Below the pieces are notes generated by a model. The model was given only the letters and a program-made list of their open reading frames with translations. It was not told where the DNA came from and did not search any database. Shown one piece after another: positions 56,666 to 64,000 of a stretch of DNA of 64,000 nt; within the stretch, counting starts at the first letter, position 1, and the number at the start of each line of letters is the position of its first letter. The translations under genes and the position numbers were made by a program. Source of the DNA: Wolfiporia cocos (taxonomy: Eukaryota > Basidiomycota > Agaricomycetes > Polyporales > Phaeolaceae); contig JACCLO010000003.1 of NCBI GenBank assembly GCA_029448655.1, positions 2,976,001 through 3,040,000 on the forward strand. The letters run 5' to 3'.

Positions 56666-57589
56666 CTATACAATCGCGAGTATATCCTCTTCTACCGAAG
56701 TAGTTGAGGGCCCTGCCACCTTGTCAGGTGGTGTTACACCGAAGGCAAAAGAAATTTGTAGCGCTACGCATTCTGCTATGATACGAGCCAAGTCCGTACG
56801 CCAATCCGAAAAGGAAATGTTGCCGAGCTGTTTACAGTACTTTTTCATAATTCTCCACTCTTTATTGGTGATACTCCCTCGTCTCGCTCTATCCTTTACG
56901 TTATCCACCAAGTCCTCTAATTCTACTACCATGTTATGGAAACGGATGTCGTTTTCCATATGGAAGCCTGGGTAATTAGGGGGGTGGTTGGCGAGAGGAG
57001 TGAGACGAGTGAGAGTGCCTTCTAGCATGGGAATAACTTGTTCGCATGCTTGGAGAGGCTTCTTCTTCCCGAAGACGAGGGAAGGGTCGAGAATCTTGTG
57101 GTTGGCCGGAACGGAAGGTCCGGCCGCCGGGCTGGAGAGGCGGAGGGCCAGTGAAGAAGCTGCTTGCTTGGCTTCCTTGGCGGCTTGTTTGGCGGCGATT
57201 CGCTTATTCAGCTTATCGCGGGCGAGCTTGAGCTTGTTGAGTTCACGGAGTTCAATGAGGTTCTCCATGGCGGTAATGGAAGTGGCTAGCTTCTCTTCCT
57301 CTGTCCAGATGCGCTTGGCAAGTGGAACTGGTTTGGGAGGTCGAGGAGCAGGTTTCCCAGCCTCAGCGATGTGCTTTGGCATGTGGACAGGAATCTCCCA
57401 AAGGTGGAGTTTCCCAGTGTAGTCTTCCTTTACAGGAAGTGTGTATGTGATTTCCTCTGCCCGAGGAATGTCGGCGGTGTCGATGCGGCTGAGAAGGGAC
57501 CGCTTCGCCGGCTTAACGTAAGGGGCAGTGGAGGAGCCACGGGTGCGACGGGTAACGCGGGGCATGATTCTAGAAAGTGCAGCCTTCAT
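56666..57589 (-). CDS. ORF1 of element D, upstream of gag
   Basis: A 307-codon open frame between the 5' leader and gag, 146 nt before the gag start and in a different frame. Start MKAALSRIMPRVTRRTRGSS; the second Met (MPRVTRR) is an alternative. The protein is basic at its start, has a Pro-rich linker (GKPAPRPPKPVPLAKR), a helical Leu/Lys/Ala stretch (LIELRELNKLKLARDKLNKR, AAKQAAKEAKQAAS), then an ordered-looking end (FHNMVVELEDLVDNVKDRAR, NKEWRIMKKYCKQLGNISFS, DWRTDLARIIAECVALQISF). I do not recognise a family. Most Ty3/gypsy elements have no such ORF before gag. Confidence 0.75.
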   Translation of the reverse strand: MKAALSRIMPRVTRRTRGSSTAPYVKPAKRSLLSRIDTADIPRAEEITYTLPVKEDYTGKLHLWEIPVHMPKHIAEAGKPAPRPPKPVPLAKRIWTEEEKLATSITAMENLIELRELNKLKLARDKLNKRIAAKQAAKEAKQAASSLALRLSSPAAGPSVPANHKILDPSLVFGKKKPLQACEQVIPMLEGTLTRLTPLANHPPNYPGFHMENDIRFHNMVVELEDLVDNVKDRARRGSITNKEWRIMKKYCKQLGNISFSDWRTDLARIIAECVALQISFAFGVTPPDKVAGPSTTSVEEDILAIV

Positions 57590-58611
57590 GAGAAACGAAG
57601 TTTCCCAGTGATACGTCCAAGAACAGGAATAAAAGGGATTATGTAAGGTAGGGTAGTGGACTCCTTTTCAGGAGCAAAGAAGGTGTACTACGGGGCATAA
57701 TTACTCTTATGTTGCGCGCAAACCCTGTGCTGAGACGGCGCGGATATTCGCATGACCTTAACGGTCAGAGGCGCCAACTCCAGGGGTAGAGTTGCTGACT
57801 GCCAGGCCGGTTCCTGGGTCAGATGATTGGGATTCGGATACACGACACCGCCCCGGAGGGACAATGCCGGAAAGTGGCTGGGATTTTACATCCCTTAGCC
57901 TGTCCAAGCTTCAACAATGAGGTTGCCGTCTGTAGCCACATGGGTGTCACATCAGGGCTAAAAAACCACTGTCGATCTAAGATCGCGAGACAGCAGCGCT
58001 CCACATCCCGAAGGAGTGGGCCACGCGCTTCTCTTCCAATGGGGCCCCAAATCCGTTTGACCCATGCTCGCATGCCGAGCTGCCCGGAGGACTTATGCTA
58101 TTGGCTACCGCGAGTGACCTATGGCAGGGTGATTTTTTACGTCACCCCCCTCACTGCTTTTCCCATAACGGGTTCAAAGCAGGTCCCTTACGCCTGGGAG
58201 GTGGCTTTGGAAAATTCCCATGCCATCATAATGATGACCCTGTGGATAGCGATGGGGCGCTGAACAACGCTTGCCATGGCAGGGGGTTTGGGCGCACACG
58301 GGCAGACCGTCCCCTTTTCTCCACAGGCGGGTCTTAACCGCTCACAGCCCAAGCTTGTCAGCGAGGACCGTGTCTCCTTGACCCTGGAGTCCGGGTTAGG
58401 TAGGCCTCCTGCCTAAAAAGGCGGTGTGGCTTTTTGTGGTTGCCAATCCTCTGCCGAGGATGGCAATGTATCCCCCAGATCTCAACTATCACCCCAATCG
58501 CCTTGTCAGGCAGAAAGGGATGTGCGCAGCAACGAGCAATAGCCCCTGTAGGATAGAAACTCAGGCCCAAGCGCAAGCGCAAGGGCGGGGGTAGGGGGAG
58601 ATTCGTTCTAA
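57590..58611 (-). other. Long 5' leader of element D
   Basis: About 1 kb between the 5' LTR and ORF1 with no convincing frame. The bases beside the LTR (minus strand TTAGAACGAATCTCCCC) do not start with the usual TGG of a primer-binding site, so the primer is unclear. CGCTTGCGCTTG-type repeats lie at about 58570-58585. Confidence 0.6.
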
Positions 58612-59311
58612 TGACACAGACTAGACTGTGGGACTCACACTATAACCTTATAGGCGACTTGAAGGGGTTGCTAGAGGTTGGTGAGGAGACTAGTGGGCGC
58701 AAGCAGAGATGTTATGTAACTGTGCGAATGCAGAGAACAAATCTAAGGCTTATCCGCAGTGATAGCCCTACTTATATACATGCTTTGTTTGGTTACCAGT
58801 AAGGGAGCCAAACATGAAGATGGTCTGTGCGCAGACGTAACTAATACAGCTAAGTCGTAAACTACAGTAGACCATGTGCGCCGGTAATGGCCGCACCAGT
58901 AAGAACGTTTGTTTGGACCGTAGGTCCATGTTGTGGAAGTGGCCGTAGCTTCGTTAGTAAGCCATGCATGTGATTCTTATGTACCGGTATCGGGATATGA
59001 GTAATCGTAAGGGCATTGGCATGTGATAACGAGCGGGCCGCTTATCCAATTGTACTGACATAGCCCGGTATCGGGATATGAGTAAGACGCGTGACACCGG
59101 AGGTTAGTCCGCTGAGTCATTGACGCGTACAAGCGTGTTATGTATGTGTTGTTATGACAGGTGGACGTATACCGCGTTGTGTACGTGTTGTTTGGTTGTG
59201 TGTACGTGTAGACGGGCGCTTAGCAGCGTAAACGTCTACAAGGTCGTAGAAATACCAGATAAATAGGTAAAAATACGGGAAAAATAGTGGCATGTCCCAA
59301 ATCTGTGACAA
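58612..59311 (-). repeat. 5' LTR of element D
   Basis: 700 bp, same ends as the 3' LTR. Relative to it, T replaces C at two places and one A is added to an A-run near 59285. TATA (TGTATATAAG) is at 58771-58780 on the minus strand, preceded by the shared GCGCACAGACC block. Confidence 0.95.
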
Positions 59312-59316
59312 TGATT

Positions 59317-60060
59317 TAGACCTAAATATGCGCATTACTGAAAACGTCACTTGGGATCTTGAGCATCCCCCTCCCTTTTTAGCTTCACTACTCAGGAATG
59401 TTGATGACTACACATACATTGGCACTGAATGGATGACCAGGAAGGTAGGGTGCGACAGACTACAGACTTACATGTTAGGAGATGAACTAGTCGAACTTGA
59501 GGTGACAGAGTATCAGGCAGCGTACCTGACAAACAAGAAGATTAGTGACAATGAGGTGAGTAGGGAAGTGAGACAAATTGACACTGAGCATCGTAGGTGG
59601 CGAGTGATGTGTGGTAAGAAGGGTCCAAAGTTGAAGGGTCCACCTTGTGACTGGACCTTTTGGAATATTGATGCCTCAAGGTCACAGTATGTATGGGTGC
59701 CCAAGCCCACCACAAGTGCAGAGGTATGCACTATCTCACATCAGGGAAAGATCCGGGACACAGAGCCTGAGGGTATGTTCGATGAGTTTATTTTGTTTCT
59801 TCGTGATAAAGTTATACCTGTGAGGTTTGAGGCAAATGCTACTGAACAACAGGCTTTTGTCAGGCAAACTGAGCAGTACCTTTGCTATGACAATCAACTC
59901 TGGTGCAAGAAGAATGGTACCCCTCGGCTAGTCATCATCAATAAGGAGTGTCACAAGGCTTTGATCGCAGAAGCCCATAATGACTGTGGACATCGAGGGT
60001 GAGACCCTACTTATACCAAGCTTGCAGACAGGTACTACTGGCCAAACATGTATGATGATG
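59317..60060 (+). pseudogene. Element A integrase fragment: zinc-binding part
   Basis: Open from the element D junction to about 60002: RNVDDYTYIGTEWMTRKVGC, VTEYQAAYLTNKKISD, DEFILFLRDKVIPVRFEANA, then the H2C2-type segment YLCYDNQLWCKKNGTPRLVI, KECHKALIAEAHNDCGHRG. After one stop it reads DPTYTKLADRYYWPNMYDDV. The cysteine pair expected next is lost. The following 60065-60320 contains unrelated inverted sequence around GTGGCATTGCCAGAGC. Confidence 0.75.
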
Positions 60061-60329
60061 TCACTGTTGCAATTTGGGGTCTGTGGCATTGCCAGAGCAC
60101 AGGATGGTGTGGCAATGGCAGACTGATGGTGCGGTGATGGGCAAGCTAGTGGGTCGCTAGGGCTGCTGGTAGTGTACTTAAGCTGGGCGCGAGCACAGTG
60201 GCTCGCCACCAGTTTGTAACCCACCTACGTTCACTATCCTACAAAGGAGATTCAGCCCTGTGGCCACGGAATTCCACAGTCGCATTTTTTGTTAGGCCTT
60301 GCAACGTATGTCAATTCTGAGCATGAACA

Positions 60330-60674
60330 TGTTTGATCAAACCTCTCATCTACATGGTACACACAACAATCTTTCAAGCATTCCACCTTGACACTATCCA
60401 CATGCCAACCGGGCATGGAGGTATGCACTATCTTATGCATGCATCTGACAGTGTTTCGAAATGGCCAGGAGCTAAAGCTGCGAAGCGTCTTTTGGTTCGC
60501 AAGTGAGCAGAGTTCATCTGAGAGAATATCCTTTGCTGACTTGGTGCGATTTCCATTTGTACTTGTGACGGAGGTCCAGAGTTCAAAGGCGCTGCATGAA
60601 TGATTCTTGAAGAGCATGGTGTCACTGTCATTATTAGCTCACCATATCATCCACAGGGAAATGGAATTGCTGAG
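60330..60674 (+). pseudogene. Element A integrase core fragment
   Basis: Frameshifted pieces of the core are visible: FDTVHMP (first Asp region), CDGGPEFKGA (second Asp) and SPYHPQGNGIAE (Glu motif). It ends at LTR P1. The frame after P1 continues with DGQTLKNAILKACG. Confidence 0.65.
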
Positions 60675-61065
60675 TGTCACAGTCCGCTGTGGCATGCCCT
60701 TGGTATAGGTAACATGACCTGTAGATTAGATATGACATGTTGTAGATAAGATGGGGTGGTAGCGCCATCCCACAGGTCACGTTAGTTACAGTGCGCATCA
60801 CAGTAGTTACGACGTCACATGCGCCTTGACCCCTTCAGGGCAGGCAGTAGTGTAGTGGTGTGACATGTACTTACAGTGTGACATCTGAGGCTAGCACCTC
60901 AGACGTAGTATTCTCATCCATCAGGTTCATACCTGGTATCTCATACTCTGCGTGCTGCCTGCCCTGCCTCATACTCAGTCACTGCTAGTCTGAGGGCATC
61001 CACTGTTTACAACAAGACCTTGGGCCTATGGCGCATACATCACAAGTCCCTGAGGTATTGTGATA
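60675..61065 (+). repeat. Solo LTR P1 in element A integrase
   Basis: Begins TGTCACAG, ends TTGTGATA; 391 bp. The flanks are CTGAG (60670-60674) and TCGAG (61066-61070), an imperfect TSD. The hairpin TCTGAGG / CCTCAGA is at 60884-60903. The integrase reading frame rejoins across it (GIAE then CDGQTLKNAI). Confidence 0.7.
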
Positions 61066-61070
61066 TCGAG

Positions 61071-61200
61071 TGTGACGGTCAGACTCTCAAGAATGCGATC
61101 CTCAAGGCTTGTGGTTGTCGTGCATGTGACTGGCCTTTGTATCTCAATGCTGCTCTACTAGTGATTTGCACTATGACATCTCACTCCATGGGGTACACAC
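61071..61200 (+). pseudogene. Element A integrase fragment between LTRs P1 and P2
   Basis: Reads DGQTLKNAILKACGCRACDW and PLYLNAALLVICTMTSHSMG, the part of gypsy integrase just after the Glu motif. The continuation (MPYFMLYGKDCLYLFDLTD) lies at 62440 beyond LTR P2. Confidence 0.7.
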
Positions 61201-61437
61201 TGTCACAGTTCTCGCTGTGGCATGGCCTCCAGGTGCGGTCACCTGATCTTTAGATAAGATACCATGTAGTCATCGCTATCTCATCAGTCACATAGGTACA
61301 TGTTACGTTACAGTAGTTACATAGTGATGCCTGGCGCCTTACAGTGCACAGGCCCCCTTCAGAGCAGGTAGTTACTATGTGATGTGGCATGTACTTAGCC
61401 AGCATAGGCATGAGGGTTACTCCTCATGCTTTAGCTT

Positions 61438-62233
61438 TGACACAAAACTGTGTCGATGTACTATGTTAATGCCAGGGTGATATCGTCTTCAACGCAGTAT
61501 AGAATGCATAGCGAAGAAGTCCCCAGACTAGCATGCAACAGAGAGTTAAGAGAGACTAGCCCATTTGCCGAGATTGTCAAGTCTGAGCTGTAAGGCTCAG
61601 ACGTCGCTAGCGTATATACATGTGGGGGTGTACGCTACTGAGATCAAGGCCTGCCCTAATGGCAAGGTCTGTGCATATGTTATGTAATCGTCCATCACAT
61701 GCATGTAGATGAGATAAGCAGAGTGGGTGCTGACTGTAGAGGTGTCACAGATTTTACCGTCTGAGACATACACTGGGTGGAGAGTCACATTATCTTGTAG
61801 ACAAGGGATATCTCGTATTAACTTACATGTTTGATAGGTCTATTGGTTGTAGTATTACATAAGCATACATGTGACGTGGCCATTGTAGTTACGCATGGGC
61901 CCTTACTTTAGGGCATCCCCAATGGACTCCGTAGCGTAGCGTACATGTATATATACTACGACATCTGAGGCTTACACCTCAGACTTGATAATCTCGATGT
62001 TGGGACTTGTCCCCTTGCTCTGTACCACTGCGTGCTAGTCTGCCTTAACTGGTGCCCTTGACGACAGCCCTCAGACAACCTCCTTGTACAGGAGACTTAG
62101 TATGTTGGTATATCTTATGTCAAGAGGGGGGCTATGCATAACCGTTACACTACATGACACAGATCACATGAATATATATGATGAGATTCGCGAGTTCGAC
62201 CCCAAGGGGGGGTGAGGGCAAAGATCTGTGACA
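61438..62233 (-). repeat. Solo LTR in P2, minus orientation, TSD AGCTT
   Basis: On its own strand it begins TGTCACAG (62233) and ends TTTTGTGTCA (61438). It is flanked by AGCTT at 61433-61437 and 62234-62238. Hairpin GTCTGAGC / GCTCAGAC lies near 61583-61605. Its sequence is close to LTR X1, including an antisense tRNA T-loop-like GAGTTCGACCCC near 62188. Confidence 0.82.
61743..62122 (+). repeat. Solo LTR nested at third level, TSD AGAGG
   Basis: Begins TGTCACAG, ends TTATGTCA, flanked by AGAGG at 61738-61742 and 62123-62127; 380 bp. ATGTATATATAC is followed by hairpin TCTGAGG / CCTCAGA at 61974-61993. Confidence 0.82.
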
Positions 62234-62439
62234 AGCTTCTAGATGTTGGGCTGAGGGCCCTCAGTATTATCTCTGTGCGTGCACTCTGCTACACCCCTTG
62301 ACTGCTAGCTTGGGCTTGGTACACCCAGTCAGCATAGACGTGAGAGTGTCTGCCTCTGGACTCTACCTTAGCAGGAGACCGCCAGAGGCCTTGGGAGTCC
62401 CTGGCAGGGGACAGACACAGTGGTGAGCGTACTGTGTCA

Positions 62440-62970
62440 CATGCCCTATTTCATGTTGTATGGCAAGGATTGTTTGTACCTGTTTGATTTAACTGATCAC
62501 ACTTGGTACACTTTAGATTGGGATAAGGTTTTCACCACGGAAGACCTCATGCCACTTGACTCATGCAGATCAGTCGCAAGGAGGAACACATTGGGCGTGC
62601 AGTAGACAACCTGAGACATACTTGGCAACAGGCTATCGACAACTTCATGAAGAGAAATGTGCATCATGTACGCAACGAACCATTCAGCCAAGGGTCTGGA
62701 TGTTAGTGCACGAGATGTGGTTGGATATGCAGCATGGGAATAAAGGTGCATTATGCTTGGCAGGACCATATATGATTCTTGAGCAGTATGAGTTGGGGTT
62801 GTATTGTCTTTGTGAGCTTGACAGGACAATTATCAAGGGGCCAGTTGCTGCTAATTGCCTTAAGTTGTTTTACTTCAGGGACGAATATCAGATGATGCTC
62901 ACTTAGCTCGAGTATCCAATACTATTCCATGATACTACCTCCGAAGACATCGTCGACACACACTACAAGT
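62440..62970 (+). pseudogene. Element A integrase C-terminal fragment
   Basis: Reads HMPYFMLYGKDCLYLFDLTD, WYTLDWDKVFTTEDLM, then with shifts ISRKEEHIGRAVDNLRHTWQ, AIDNFMKRNVHH, LAGPYMILEQYELGLYCLCE, LDRTIIKGPVAANCLKLFYF and RDEYQMMLT. One stop then LEYPILFHDTTSEDIVDTHY up to LTR P3. This is the tail of a gypsy integrase, without a chromodomain that I can see. Confidence 0.7.
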
Positions 62971-63537
62971 TGTCATGGATATCCCATAGGGGGCCCCATC
63001 ATCCCTCGCTATGTAGTATGGGCGCCGCTGTACACGTGCGCGCTCCTCTCTCATTAGTTACCTCTTCGTCGCACCCTAAATACCTCCACAGACCACCTGA
63101 CCCAGTAGATGAGCGCTTGTCAGGGAGCGTGTGTACCAGGTACTCATGTGTTAGGTCACCTCTTCGTTACATGTAGCGTTACATCACGGTCACTCGTAGT
63201 TACTCACACACGGGCCAGTACTTTAGGGTAACCCATACCGCTGTCTGCACATGTATATAAGTAGTAGCAGATGGGTCTTAAGACCCATCTTTGAGATTCT
63301 CATCATTGGGCCTTGGCCCCTCTCTTGCATCCCTCTGTGTGCGTCTCTGCCCCAGGGGCCCTCTTAGTCTCGCTCGTCTGTGTGCTCGCCAACTAAGTCG
63401 ACGTATACTAGGGATGTCACCTTATGGCACTCCCTGTTAGCCTCTGTGTTCACCACTGGTCGGCTGGTACACCGCCTTGTCAGCCATGGAGGATCACCCC
63501 TGCAGCGCAGGTCCCACAGACATGTAAGTCTGTGACA
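62971..63537 (+). repeat. Solo LTR P3, TSD CAAGT
   Basis: Begins TGTCATGG, ends TCTGTGACA, flanked by CAAGT at 62966-62970 and 63538-63542; 567 bp. TGTATATAAG is followed by a 22-bp perfect inverted repeat with half-site AGATGGGTCTT (63269-63290). Sister of the LTR at 20553-21126. Confidence 0.87.
63269..63290 (+). promoter_or_regulatory. Cap-proximal LTR hairpin, variant stem (LTR P3)
   Basis: Perfect inverted repeat, half-site AGATGGGTCTT, at the same place after the TATA box as the TCTGAGG-type hairpins but with unrelated stem bases. Confidence 0.75.
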
Positions 63538-63541
63538 CAAG

Positions 63542-64000
63542 TGTCACAGTTCACACTGTGGCATGCACCCTTGTGTGTCGTCAGGTGATCTAGTAGATTA
63601 GATGTTAGATTAGATGGGGGGCGCCCTTACAGGCGCCACCATGCTCACACAAGGTCACACAGTTACATAGCGACGTCACCCTAGTTACATAGTAGCGCCC
63701 TGCGCCTTACAGCGCATGGGCCCCCTTTAGGGCAGGTACTAGTACAGTGATGCGCATGTATATACCTAGCGTAGGCATGAGGCTTACACCTCATGCTTTA
63801 GCTTCTAGTCATAGGGCTCCCAATGCCCCTCTGCTACCTCACTGTGTGCGCATCTGCCTGCCTCAGCATCTAGAGGGCTGCCTCTGCCTGTCACAAATTA
63901 TTCCTTATTCATTTAGACTCCCTTGCTATAGGTTATACGGGCACCGCTAGGCATACGACGCTCCTCTATGCCATAGCCACCTCCACGTCACTCTGTCACA
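63542..64000 (+). repeat. LTR P4, running off the window edge
   Basis: Begins TGTCACAG at 63542, overlapping the last base of the P3 duplication. It has GATTAGATGTTAGATTAGAT, CTTTAGGGCAGG, TGTATATACC and hairpin GCATGAGG / CCTCATGC at 63775-63796. A further LTR start (TGTCACAAATT) at 63889 suggests another nested copy cut by the edge. Confidence 0.7.

Larger units (their letters stand above)
49343..59311 (-). mobile_element. Element D: near-intact Ty3/gypsy chromovirus with dUTPase
   Basis: A 9,969-bp element read on the minus strand. The LTRs at 49343-50041 (3') and 58612-59311 (5') differ by two C/T substitutions and one A in a homopolymer over about 700 bp, so insertion was recent. Perfect TSDs ATGAT lie at 49338-49342 and 59312-59316. 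Order in transcription sense: 5' LTR, about 1 kb leader, ORF1 (307 codons), gag with two in-frame stops, pol (PR, RT, RNase H, IN, chromodomain, dUTPase), polypurine tract, 3' LTR. The insertion split the pol of element A. Confidence 0.96.
61201..62439 (+). repeat. Solo LTR P2 (outer), carrying two younger LTRs
   Basis: Begins TGTCACAG, ends about CTGTGTCA at 62439. The TSD is not clean (CACAC on the left, CACAT-like on the right). Hairpin GCATGAGG / CCTCATGC at 61408-61429 is 4 bp from the target of the nested minus-strand LTR. Sequence matches the LTR at 63542 onward. Confidence 0.65.
47131..62970 (+). mobile_element. Element A: old Ty3/gypsy copy broken by later insertions
   Basis: Plus-strand gypsy pol fragments occur in the right order: RNase H (47140-47664), a linker (48965-49342), the integrase zinc-binding part (59317-60060), integrase core (60330-60674), a short piece (61071-61200) and the C-terminal part (62440-62970). 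Between them lie LTR B with its TRIM, element D, and solo LTRs. Removing each insertion with one TSD copy rejoins the reading frame in several places. No gag, RT or LTR could be assigned with confidence, so the outer borders are approximate. Confidence 0.75.

Noticed and set aside
58585..58611. Primer-binding site of element D
   Set aside because: The sequence beside the 5' LTR does not begin with TGG and I could not match it to a tRNA 3' end. It may use a half-tRNA or self-priming, but I cannot support a call.
49343..59311. Retrovirus-like envelope gene in element D
   Set aside because: All sequence downstream of integrase is accounted for by the chromodomain and dUTPase; no membrane protein frame is present between pol and the 3' LTR.

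Overview
The window reads as nuclear DNA of an agaricomycete (mushroom-type basidiomycete) fungus. Genes are tightly packed on both strands and interrupted by many 45-70 bp introns. The gene set is fungal: cytochrome c1, HIS2-type histidinol phosphatase, URC4-type uracil catabolism protein, TIM23, CCZ1, condensin BRN1/CAP-H, hexose transporter, dihydroxyacetone kinase and a DUSP-type ubiquitin protease. The repeats are chromovirus-type Ty3/gypsy elements. No plasmid, phage, CRISPR or bacterial operon signal is present.

Layout: (1) 0.5-13 kb is a gene island: THP3/LENG8-like, CYT1 and HIS2 (all minus), a small CYSTM gene and URC4 (plus), a decayed URC4 fragment, then TIM23 (minus). (2) 14.0-23 kb is a repeat bed with no genes. 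It holds at least nine LTR copies, most with perfect 5-bp target-site duplications (TSDs), nested up to three deep, plus a hAT-type MITE. (3) 23.5-46.6 kb is a second gene island: CCZ1, an unknown protein, BRN1 (minus), a divergent acidic protein 66 bp away (plus), a hexose transporter and DAK (minus), and the ubiquitin protease (plus). (4) 46.6-64 kb is a second repeat bed. An old plus-strand gypsy polyprotein (element A) is cut by a solo LTR that itself carries a 605-bp TRIM-like element, by a nearly intact 9,969-bp Ty3/gypsy element (element D, minus strand), and by further solo LTRs.

Most interesting content: element D (49343-59311, TSD ATGAT) encodes an extra ORF upstream of gag, a gag with two in-frame stop codons, and a long open pol with protease, RT, RNase H, integrase, chromodomain and a complete C-terminal dUTPase. 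Separately, the solo LTRs share a hairpin just downstream of the TATA box. Its stem sequence differs between copies while pairing is kept, which points to selection on RNA structure in the LTR transcript.

The housekeeping genes look independent rather than a cluster. CYT1 and TIM23 are mitochondrial, DAK and the hexose transporter concern carbon supply, URC4 pyrimidine salvage, and HIS2 histidine synthesis. Intron positions were worked out by eye from splice signals and protein continuity. Where a boundary was not resolved, only outer CDS limits are given. Protein names rest on recognition of family motifs, not on searches.
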